Source of the DNA: Primula veris
Lineage: Eukaryota > Streptophyta > Magnoliopsida > Ericales > Primulaceae
Assembly (NCBI GenBank): GCA_963682055.1
Contig: OY821740.1
Location: 35,918,795-35,982,794, forward strand
DNA length: 64,000 nt
Direction of reading: 5' to 3'
In this document: piece after piece, positions 48,633-64,000 of the stretch
Position numbering within the stretch: the stretch's first letter is position 1
Layout: each line of letters starts with the position of its first letter
Made by a program: the position numbers and the translations under genes
Notes under the pieces: generated by a model
Seen by the model: the letters and a program-made list of their open reading frames with translations, nothing else
What the model was told of the DNA's origin: nothing
Database searches by the model: none

Positions 48633-51600
48633 ATGAGAGGAGCTGGTTTATGGCAACTCGGCCAGTCGGTCACTCGCCGCCTTGCTCAAGCCGATAAAAA
48701 AATCGTACCCCGACGATGCTTCGCCACAGAAACTGATCTTAAAAAGACAGGTAAAGTTACCCAAATGGCCTTTGTTCCGACCAAGTACTATAAACCACCA
48801 AATTCATTTGTTCCACCTCTTTTGCACATTTTTACGTATCTAACTTGGTTTGACAGCTTTATATGATTTTCATGTGGAAAATGGGGGGAAAATGGTCCCA
48901 TTTGCCGGTTGGAGCATGCCCATTCAATACAAAGACTCTATAATGGACTCAACTCTCAACTGTAGAGAAAACGGTTCCCTTTTTGATGTGTCCCACATGT
49001 GTGGGCTAACTCTAAAAGGGAAAGACTCCATCTCTTTTCTCGAAAAGCTTGTCGTTGCTGATGTGGCAGGACTGGCTCCAGGAACCGGGACTCTGACTGT
49101 TTTTACAAATGAAAAGGGAGGAGCGATCGATGACTCAGTTATTACCAAAGTGACCGATGATTGTTTGTACCTTGTGGTGAACGCGGGTTGCAGAGATAAG
49201 GATCTTGCGCATATTGAGGAGCATATGAATTTGTATAAAGCGAAAGGGAAAGATGTTTCTTGGCATATACATGATGAGAGGTCTTTGCTTGCTCTTCAGG
49301 TAATTTTTTGGGTCAATTACAGTTCTTAAAATATCTATGGGGCCAGCCCGTGCTTATTTTGTTATGTGTTTGAAACTACTGGTGAAATTAAAATCTCAAA
49401 ATATATGTTATTTAGAAATACTCAGTAATAAGTTTGTTTCTAACAGATCTTGAGAACTCGGTCTTAAACTTTTAAGCCAATATTGAAGAGACAAGACATA
49501 AATAATTTTCGAAAGTCCTCATTTTACATATAGAAACATGTGGAATGAGATCGAAACCATGTTAAAACTCTAATGAGAATTGAGAAGTCATTGAATAGAC
49601 GTTACGTCTGCCTATAAAAGTTAGTTGCTATTTCTGAATAACAAACAAAATTTGGATTAGTCTGTCACCTCTGTGTTTGTGTGGAATGTCAGATTCAGTT
49701 TAGGCTTCCCACTATCGGCAAGCTTCAAATTGTTTAGTTTTCAGTGAGGGGGTTATTTGTTACAATATCAAAGGAGCACGTCTTCTTTCCCATTCTCCAA
49801 CTAGTTGTGAATTTTAGTCTCCATATCCCTTCCTGAATAACCTATCAAGAACAACTTAAAAAAACTATGATGATCACGTTGTTATTCTTGTATGGATTAT
49901 ACTGATGTACATCATTACATTTACTCTGTTGTATTTTGTATTAGCCTTTCTCTCTGCTACTTTATGCATGTTCTATTTATCAAATCAAACTTTTCAGACA
50001 AATTTGCAGTCACGTACCTTATCCTATGTTTTGTTCTTGTAATTCTAATGTCTCGCTTCATAATTTGTTTTTAGACACTATTTCTGCAAAAAAAAAAAAA
50101 AAAAACCTTTACAGAAATCTGACACGTAGATTGTATTTATGTAGCCACTCCATTGTACTCTAATGCATTTTGTATTAGGATTTAGATGCACTCCAAAACT
50201 TGTCCAAGAAATATGTTGACATTTGCTCTATTCCATCTCTTTATTTCGCTTTTTAGAGTGTTTCGGTTCATACTTTGTTAATTTACACTGTTTTCGCAGA
50301 TATATCGATCCCCTGACAGAAAATTTTAAATGCGGATATTAATTTGTCTGGTTTGGTTGTTGTGCAGGGTCCTCTTGCGGCACCAGTTCTTCAGCATTTG
50401 ACAAAGGAAGATCTGAGCAAATTTTACTTTGGAGAATTTAAGAAGATGGACATCAATGGTTCCCACTGCTTCCTTACTAGAACTGGGTAAGTTCTTTACT
50501 TATTTTCTTGTGAATTTTGGGACTAATGTTACTGTATTTTGTGAAGAGTGGTTTCGTTATTTTGGAGTTTTTAAATATGACATCTAAAGGCTCTTAACAC
50601 AATAGGCCCCTAAAAACCTAGGTATTTCTTGATTTTTTGAACATATGAACAAGACAAATGGAAGAACAAATGAACTTAAAGATTGAAAAGCAACGGACTG
50701 TGGAGCTTATGGTACTTATCAGCTTATTATGTTAAAAAATTTGTGGTTCATACCTTATTTGGGATACATCTTTACCGAGAAATTATGAAAAGCATATATT
50801 GTTCTCTTGTCCAATTAGTTAGTGTTGAAGCAGCTACTTGACTGATTTTGAAAAAATAGAACCTCTATGTCTCGAGATTGAACTGGTTCTTTATGTAACC
50901 AGTAGTGCTGTAATTTTCATCTGAGCGGAAGAAGATAGGATTAGTTTTGTGTTGAATATGAACAATCTGTAGCATGGTCCTCTTTGGAAGCAAAGTTTTT
51001 ATCGTTTTGTCAATGATGAAACAGAATAGTCTTCTCCATTGTGTACATATATTGTGAAAATGTGTCCCCTTTTATCTTTCTTAGCTTTGACTTGTATGTA
51101 TTTTCGGGGTAAATCTCTCCCCTACAGGTACACTGGTGAAGACGGATTCGAAATCTCCGTCCCATCTCCCGACACCCTCTCTCTCACTAAAGCAATTTTA
51201 GAAAAATCAGAAGGAAAAGTGCGCCTAACAGGCCTCGGGGCACGTGACAGTCTGAGGCTCGAAGCCGGTCTATGCCTATACGGTAACGATATGGAGCAAC
51301 ATATAACACCCGTAGAAGCAGGCCTTACATGGGCCATAGGCAAAAGGAGACGGGCTGAGGGCGGGTTTCTGGGAGCTGATGTGATCCTTAAACAAATTGA
51401 AGAGGGTCCAAAGATTAGACGGGTCGGGTTTGTGTCCTCTGGCCCACCCGCTAGGGGGCATAGCGAGATTCGTAATGAGAAAGGAGATAATATTGGTGAA
51501 ATTACTAGCGGGGGATTTAGCCCGTGTTTGAAGAAGAATATTGCCATGGGGTACGTGAAATCGGGGAACCATAAGGCCGGGACAAATGTGAAGATTGTGG

Positions 51601-51674
51601 TGAGGGGGAAGTCGTACGATGGTAAGGTTACAAAAATGCCCTTTGTCCCGACTAAGTATTACAAGCCGACCTAA
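48633..51674 (+). CDS. GDCST: Aminomethyltransferase, mitochondrial (glycine cleavage system T-protein), four exons, 408 aa
   Basis: T-protein takes the aminomethyl group from lipoyl-H-protein and, with tetrahydrofolate, yields methylene-THF and ammonia; in leaves this is a core photorespiratory step in mitochondria. Exons: 48633-48750, 48857-49299, 50368-50486, 51128-51674 (1227 nt with stop; phases agree). The N-terminus [19 protein letters not shown] is Arg-rich and amphipathic, as in mitochondrial presequences. Conserved parts include [57 protein letters not shown] and the C-terminal [14 protein letters not shown]. The length equals that of the Arabidopsis protein. Oddity: intron 1 starts with a near-copy of the C-terminal codons (see 48750-48800), so an intron-retained transcript would encode a 77-aa protein. 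Confidence 0.96.
48750..48800 (+). pseudogene. Copy of the T-protein C-terminal codons at the start of its own intron 1
   Basis: The 51 bases starting at the exon 1 junction read [17 protein letters not shown] in the frame of exon 1. The true C-terminus at 51621-51671 reads [17 protein letters not shown]. By eye, eight of the codon differences are synonymous and only about three change the residue. The copy lacks the stop codon and is followed by unrelated sequence that stays open to 48866. It looks like coding DNA that has been moved, not a chance match. Confidence 0.8.
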
Positions 51675-54600
51675 ATTACCTCATTGGTGGTTTGTTTTTT
51701 TGTTGTTGGCATATTTACGTTTCAAATATCTGTTTACTTGGTTTGACATGTTTTTTATCGGAGCTTTTGAACAAGGCTACCAGACACTTGCGCCTGATTT
51801 TATGTGATGGTTGTTTTATTCATCAATTGAGCAAATACTTTCATATTTATTTTCTTTGGTTGAATTAGACTGAATGTTGAGCCGAAACGTCCACACAATT
51901 TACTTTACATATCTGTGTGCGTTAGCAGTTTATGAGTGTATTAGAGTTGGCCTCTGCTGCTCTGCTAATTTCTAAACTTTTAGGATTAGACTATAGGCAA
52001 CAAGTGAAACAAAGAAAGTCTATAAAAAGTCCTTGGACTAAAGAAATCTGCAGATTTTAGGCCAGTAAGCTGTTTGTTTTATCTTGAGGTTGAAGGAAAA
52101 ATTTGGTTCATCCAGCTTAATGCGTCTGGCCTCAGCTCCTAAATAAACCCAGAAAAACTTGTCTTTTAAGCTGGTTCCGGTGTAACTTTATAGAAAAGAG
52201 AAGCATGAAAGTCAGTTTGAAAGATGCAACCAAACATGTTGATTAACTAGAAGTAACGGTAGCCTGTTACATGAAAGTACCCAATGAAAATTCGAAGTCA
52301 TAGTGGAACTTGGCTTAAACTTTGGGACCGGGCTCTATAATTAATTAAACATTAGTAACGATTATTGAAGCCTTTGGATTGGAGTTGATAGCCTTGCTAC
52401 ACAATTGTATTCTAACATAACATTCAAATTCAATCTTTTGTTAAATATTATTGACATCGTACGCAAACAAAAATAATCAAGAGACTTCGAAGTTGGAAGG
52501 TATATGTCCGTCCAAACAAGGATATTTTTGAACTAAAACCAAAGTGATAGCATCATACAATTGAAACCAACAAAATAGCCATAAACAAGTGATCAAAAGT
52601 ACAATATCCACTGCTCTAACAGGTTAAATCAAAGTTTATGATTATAGCATTTCGGCACACGTATAAGAATATACAAATGTAATTCTATCTCACCCACAAC
52701 CAATTCCTAGTTCAGTCAGTGGCCTAGGCAGAAGTTAGATGGGATTAAGCGATTAAACAATAATTAATCGAATTTAACATGATCAGGCGTTATGGCTATT
52801 TTCGCCAAGAATCCGCATTGTGCGTTTTAGAAAATTGACAATATGTTTTCAATTGGACCAAATGTCACATATTTCAAACTTGAGAAAAACTAACATTCCA
52901 AATCAAAACTATAGTCATCAATGGAATTATCCAAAATCCATCAAAGTTGCCCTAACTAGTACTATATAAACTATCTACATACACCTGAAAACAACGGGGA
53001 AAAACGAAGGGCGGAATTTAAGAGATCAGAAAAAAGCGTCGATATAGAGAGAGAAAGTGAGCTTGAAGCAGCAAAATATTAACAGAACATGTGGATAAAA
53101 CATAAATATATTACTGAATGGGAAAAACTAATAAAGTTAAATATGATGTTATTTTCCCATAAAACCCCAAGCTTATTAATAGTTTTCAATCTGAATTCTG
53201 GTTTTGCTGCTCGCTTGCTTTTTTCTTGTTCTATATGTGTGTGTATGTATGCATGTATGTATATGAATGTGTGTGAATTGTGCACAAGTTGTGTTTTTAG
53301 CATTACTCTGTGTGTGTGTATGTGTGTGTGTGTGTTTAAAAGCTGGAACCAAACAAGCCTTAATCACTCGGTTCGCTTTTTTTCTGATTCTGAGTTCCGC
53401 AATCGATTCCCCTGGACCTTGTGATGATACCTCTCTGAAGGTTCTATTTATATATACAGATACTGTATCTTATTTCTTTACTTTGGTGTTCGATTTCTTT
53501 TCATTTTTAATTTTTTTCTGATTTTTGCTAGGTGTTTTGAACCTTTTGTGTTTTTCCTTATGAGTTGACCTGCTTTTGGACGATCTGCTTTTAAGCTGAA
53601 GTTTTTTTTGGGTTTTGTATTTTGGCTGTGTTTTGCAAACAGATTTTTTGTACAAAATAATCTTTAAAAAATCCACTTATTATTTATTTATGTTTTAGAT
53701 TTTTTAGCTTTTTCAGCTTAAAAATCATTTTTTTAAAAGTCTTAAACAAATATGACTTGTCTAAACACCCATGAATTTTTTAAATCAAAAATCTTAAAAA
53801 TTTCTAGTCATCGAAAATTTAAAGTTTTCACTCTTTGCCTGCAGTCAAATCCTTTGATATTTATATTCCTTAGGTATTGAATTTTAGAACTTCTGTTTTG
53901 GTTTAATACTTTATAGAGGAAACATCACCTTATAAAAGTTCAATGCTCTTCTTAGAAGCTTAAGATATAGCAATGTCAAAGCTTCTAGTACTAGTTGTCT
54001 TGGGAAATAACTGTTCTCATCTCGAAATCTCACTATCCTCGTATGCGTCGACATTCTCATAATCTCGATGATATAGACTTCTGTAACAATTGAATCTATA
54101 GTTTCTTCATTAAACACGTTGTTATGGTGGAAAAAAGCCTTTACTGATTTCCTACATCTCATAAAAACCATGTTTGCATAATCCAGTGAACTGTATAATA
54201 TTGACCAGCCAAAGATATAAAAGAAGTGGGACTCATCACTTACGAATTCTAAGCCGAACTGTGAACTTTGAAAAACGAGTAACCTACATCGACCAACCTT
54301 TATTTATTTTTTGCACGCTTGTTACTTGTTAGGCTTAACTTTGTTTAACCACTTGTCATCATCCACCGCAATGTGTCATGCCTCCTCCTTTTAATGCCCC
54401 ATATACTGGACACGGCCTCAACTCACACTGGAATTTTCTTTTCTGGTTTTTAATTTCTTTTGTTAATCAATGATCTGACAAGAGGCTAGAAAACGCCATT
54501 CAAAGGAACTTTTTTCTCATTGAAAAGCATTACAGCACTTATTTACACAAACTGTAGACCGCTCTCACATTCATGAGACTTTTAAGGAAAAACAACACTT

Positions 54601-54694
54601 ATTTACAGAAATTGTTCTCGACCTGATCCACAACCAACATAAATGATACAGACAACAAAGCAACAAATGGAATATGCTTGAACCGTGAGCCATT
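51675..54694. other. Intergenic between convergent T-protein and phytepsin genes
   Basis: The two genes converge, so their 3' UTRs lie at the two ends. A MITE-like stretch (52025-52245, ending AACCAAACATG) and microsatellites (53236-53335) are present. Another AACCAAACAAGCC end of the recurring MITE family is seen at 53348-53360. No gene is recognised. Confidence 0.55.
53236..53335 (+). repeat. TG/TATG microsatellite cluster
   Basis: Runs of GTGTGTGTATGTATG and TGTGTGTGTGTG occur in two blocks separated by about 40 bases. The open frames over them are only repeats of Cys-Val or His-Thr and are not genes. Confidence 0.85.
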
Positions 54695-60851
<6,157 letters not shown>

Positions 60852-61170
60852 TTAACCTACACAATAGTGTTTGAATTTTAGTTTAAATTTGATAGTGTCA
60901 AATAAAGAAACTACAAACACTATTGTGATCATATATGTACCCATGTGTTTTTGATAATTAAGTCTCAAAATATGTACTAAATGATTATTTATCCATCTAA
61001 TAACAAGTACTAATAGGTGTAATTATGTACACGAAGCATAAGAAACTAATAAACTATAAGACATCCCTTCCTGGTATCTTATTGAGCTTTGATAAACTAT
61101 AAGCATAATAAGAAACTAATAAACTACACACAAAAAAACTAAGTAATGCCTCCTCCATTTGGGGCTTGGC

Positions 61171-61336
61171 CAATGTTATAAAAGGCGTAAAGCAGATTTT
61201 AGGCAGAAATAGGTTACCTAACGCCTAATCCTGCCAAATTCCGCTTAATAATCACCTAATCCGCTTAATCTCGCCCAATTATCTAGTCTCCTAGGTTCTG
61301 CCTGATTTCTGCGTAGGCTCGCTTTTTAAAACACTG
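61171..61336. mobile_element. Small hAT-type MITE in the phytepsin 5' UTR intron
   Basis: The ends CAATGTTATAAAAGGCG and CGCTTTTTAAAACACTG are inverted repeats. The flanks GGCTTGGC and GGCTTGTC match at 7 of 8 bases. Inside are repeated CGCCTAAT / CGCTTAAT motifs. It resembles the ends of the element at 23196-23698. Confidence 0.7.
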
Positions 61337-61649
61337 GGCTTGTCTATGTCTTACATAATGCTAAAATCTACAATCAAAATGCTAAAATCATAAATTTCTA
61401 CACATGGAGGTGATTTTCCATGCCCCTTCACACTTGTTACAAAATTTTAATTTTATATTTCCTCGACCAGAGTGTATGCGGTTTCGTGACACCACCTTAA
61501 TAGTTAAGTTTTTTTTATTATTATTTTCAGTCCGAGTTGAAGCTGAACAAAGTAAACTTCACTCTCTTCTCAGCTCAAAAAGACAAATAACAACTTATTT
61601 ATCGTAACCAAACAAGCCCTCAACACTAACAAATTCACCAGATAGTTAG

Positions 61650-61975
61650 CTACTTAAAAACCTAACCTATAACCAACAAAATAATGTAAAAGTATTCTCT
61701 AAATTACTATCTACTTAAAAAATAAACACACACAAAATTCACCACGTATTTAATTACAAAAGCTACTTAAAAAACTAACCTATAACCAACAAAATAACGT
61801 AGAAGTATTCTCTAAATTACTATCTACTTCAAAAAATAAACACACACAAAAAATCACCAAATATTTAATTACAAAAACTAACCTATGACCTACAAAATAA
61901 GGAAGAAGTATTCTTTAAAATACTATATCTACTTCAAAAATAAACACACACAAAAAAAATCACCAAATTCCAAAA
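61650..61975. repeat. Three tandem copies of a 105-113 bp unit in the phytepsin leader intron
   Basis: Each unit runs through AACCTATAACCAACAAAATAA, GTATTCT.TAAA.TACTAT and AATAAACACACACAAAA. Units begin near 61650, 61763 and 61874. The third is the most diverged and lacks its end. Confidence 0.85.
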
Positions 61976-62098
61976 AAAAAAAAATGTGTAAAACGCAAAT
62001 ATGAAGAGTAAAAAAGTATTCGACAACAACAACAAAATAAACCGCAGAGAAAAACGAACTGGAAAAACTATATATATATATACATATGCATTTATTTA

Positions 62099-62294
62099 TT
62101 TTACATTTCGTATATATGATTATATATTAATAATATATACCTGTATTGTAGAGAGAAAAAGCGGTTATATATTAATCCAGCTAAAACTATACTATATAGT
62201 CAATATATAATATCTAATTTTACATTTCGTATATATGAATTCGTATATATGATTATAGTATTTATATAATTATATATATACCTATATTGTAGAG
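62099..62294. repeat. Partial duplication around the leader-exon splice donor
   Basis: A block with TTTTACATTTCGTATATATGA, then CCTGTATTGTAGAGAGAAAAAGC (62099-62162), is repeated at 62218-62294 with CCTATATTGTAGAGAGAGAAAGC. On the minus strand each copy offers a possible GTATAT donor after ACA.TA.AG. Confidence 0.7.
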
Positions 62295-62330
62295 AGAGAA
62301 AGCAGATCCCAAAAGCAACAAGATAATCAC
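62282..62330 (-). other. Probable non-coding leader exon of the phytepsin gene
   Basis: On the minus strand a pyrimidine-rich stretch ends ...CTACAATATAG before a GTATAT donor at 62281. A matching acceptor (TGTAG, 60859-60857) lies five bases before the start codon at 60851. A TATA box sits the right distance upstream. The transcription start near 62330 is estimated. Confidence 0.5.
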
Positions 62331-62350
62331 CTGGATTTCGTTTTCTCTTG

Positions 62351-62364
62351 TTACGTATTTATAA
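62351..62364 (-). promoter_or_regulatory. TATA box of the phytepsin gene
   Basis: The minus strand reads TTATAAATACGTAA, a good TATA box about 25-35 bases before the proposed leader exon start. Confidence 0.55.
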
Positions 62365-63647
62365 CTTTAGAAAAGTTGAAGATATTTGGAGGGGTGATAT
62401 ATGGACCCTTGGATCTGATCGAAAGTCTAATCTCGACCGTCCATTAATTAGAAAACGGTAGTGCTAATCTTTCACGTAAATGACGTTTGATAAGACTGTG
62501 CGGAAAAAATGAAATAATATTATTGTTAAATTAAATTATTACATGTTACGTTTTCTGAAAATATAAATTAATTTGATAATGAGATATTCTGATTTATGGT
62601 GATATGCATTATATTGTTGTCAAACTCAAAATTGCACGAACTTGTTCTTTTATTGTGCATGGAATAATTTCGGGAATATAATAGCTCCTGCTCCACTAAC
62701 GAGAAGATAAATGCAGCCCGCGTTGTTCCCATAATTCTGAAAATTATAATTTTTTTAATTTATTTTTAAACATGTATTTTAATTGAAATACATTAAAAAT
62801 TATGATTTGACATCTTTTATTTTTTTATTTAATTTAATATAGTAGTTGATGTAAATTTTAACATCCGAAAAAGTTATTACTGGCCTCGCCCGTGCGTATA
62901 AACTAAGGTTTATTTCCGTAGTGAAATAGATTTATTTTGCTCCATTAGGAGAATTACTTTTAAATTCCTTATAACACAATTATGTTGTCTTTGAGCACGG
63001 AGAAATGAAACAATATTGTTAAATTATTATTACATGATAAAAATTTTTGAAAATAAATTTGGGAATGGGAGATTCTGGTGACGTGTGTTACTCTATATTG
63101 CAGTGTAAACTCAAAATTGCACGATTTTGTTAATTTCAAAAAATATGATAGTTTATAGAACTCACAAGACTGTATAACAGTATGCTTTCTTCCCGAATGA
63201 AATAAAAAGAAATTTTCCATTAGCAGAACTATTTGAATTCCTTTTAACACCATTATGTAATTCTCTTTGATGACAAATTAAACTTGCATGTTTATGGCTT
63301 CGCTTCCTAAGAAACTCATGTGCACATATCACGTATGCATGTTATAGATCATATCTGTAAAAAACTGAAAATCGTACCATTCACTCAATATCAGTATATG
63401 TAGAAGAGTCTAGTTAAACATTAATTTGTAATATTTTTGTTTTCTATATTTCACATTTGCTTTATGGATGTGACTAGGCCCGGACGACTTTTACTTACAC
63501 TTAAGCCTTAATTGTTTGGGGAAATAACTTAACCATATCATTCACATATTATATTAACAAAAACATACATTTAAATGTTATATTATCAAAAATATAGGTT
63601 TAATTAATACTAATTAATAAAAAAAAACAAAAAATCTCATTCAATCA
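62365..63647. other. Intergenic upstream of phytepsin, AT-rich
   Basis: It holds the upstream promoter of the minus-strand phytepsin gene. Two loosely related segments (62490-62720 and 62985-63190, with AATAATATTATTGTTAAAT, GAGATTCTG and CTCAAAATTGCACGA motifs) suggest an old duplication. No gene is seen. Confidence 0.5.
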
Positions 63648-63853
63648 CTCCCGATCTCTTTACTCTCTCTCCTCATCTCACTCTCTCTCTCAAATCTCTC
63701 TCCTCCTCCTTCTCCATCTTTACGATCTCTCTCATTTTTCTTTTCTCTCTCTGATCTCTCCTCCTCTTCTCTCTCTTTCGATGTTTTTCTCCTCCTCCTC
63801 TATGTCTTTCCAATGTTTCTCTCCTCCTCATTCTCTCTCTCTGATCTCTCTAT
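63648..63853 (+). repeat. CT-rich low-complexity tract
   Basis: About 200 bases of TCTCTC, CTCCTC and GATCTCTCTC runs. They may be the pyrimidine-rich 5' UTR of a gene running off the window. The following 147 bases are clearly more GC-rich, but the first ATG frame there stops after about 20 codons, so no gene is called. Confidence 0.7.
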
Positions 63854-64000
63854 TCGATGAATATTGAGACGGATACATCCGTCGGAATGGACGACGAATG
63901 TATAGAGCGAGATCAAAAACTCTAGTTGATGCCGACGGAGATTCGGTCGTCGAAGGGGAGCCTCACGACGGCGACGTGGTAGTTTGAGATCGGATGACGG

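Noticed and set aside
51122..51572. Long antisense frames opposite the last T-protein exon
   Set aside because: They are shadows of the conserved sense exon and have no family match or splice support.
53176..53521. Open frames over the TG-rich region
   Set aside because: They translate to repeats of Cys-Val or His-Thr and come from the microsatellite alone.

Overview
This window is plant nuclear DNA. It is AT-rich, its genes are split by many GT-AG introns, and its proteins are plant-specific: a calcium-dependent protein kinase, a chloroplast starch synthase III, an F-box/FBD protein and a phytepsin-type aspartic protease with a saposin-like insert. Plant transposons of several classes lie between and inside the genes. 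The organism is a eudicot. An Asteraceae-like genome would fit, but I cannot prove the family from the sequence. I rebuilt every spliced gene model by hand from splice sites, reading phase and known protein families. In each complete model the exon lengths sum to a whole number of codons.

Layout: 1-3457 (+) holds the last six exons of a CDPK. 5799-16256 (+) is a complete 16-exon starch synthase III of about 1040 aa, with a non-autonomous hAT element in intron 8. 16489-22643 is a Copia-type LTR retrotransposon with nearly identical 528-bp LTRs and a 5-bp target duplication, but a decayed body. 22.6-29.4 kb is transposon-rich and holds two small intronless paralogous genes (25336-25506 and 28179-28355) coding for 56- and 58-aa proteins of unknown function. 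29429-37551 (+) is a TDP2-like phosphodiesterase with two RanBP2 zinc fingers; its first intron carries six decayed copies of the end of exon 1. 37984-38806 is a long fold-back element. 39502-41343 (-) is an F-box/FBD gene, and 43506-44672 (-) is a 5'-truncated pseudogene of it. 48633-51674 (+) is the glycine cleavage T-protein (408 aa). 54695-60851 (-) is a 13-exon phytepsin (514 aa) with a probable leader exon near 62.3 kb. The right end runs into a CT-rich tract.

The genes do not form one pathway. Starch synthase III acts in plastids, T-protein in the photorespiratory mitochondrial complex, phytepsin in the secretory system or vacuole, and TDP2 in the nucleus. From memory, homologues of starch synthase III, TDP2, T-protein and aspartic protease A1 lie in the same order on Arabidopsis chromosome 1 (about At1g11720 to At1g11910), so the window looks like a conserved microsyntenic block enlarged by transposons.

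The observations most worth following are: the start of T-protein intron 1, which encodes a near-copy of that protein's own C-terminus with mainly synonymous differences; the array of exon copies in TDP2 intron 1; the pair of small genes with a shared upstream motif; and the 0.8-kb hairpin.
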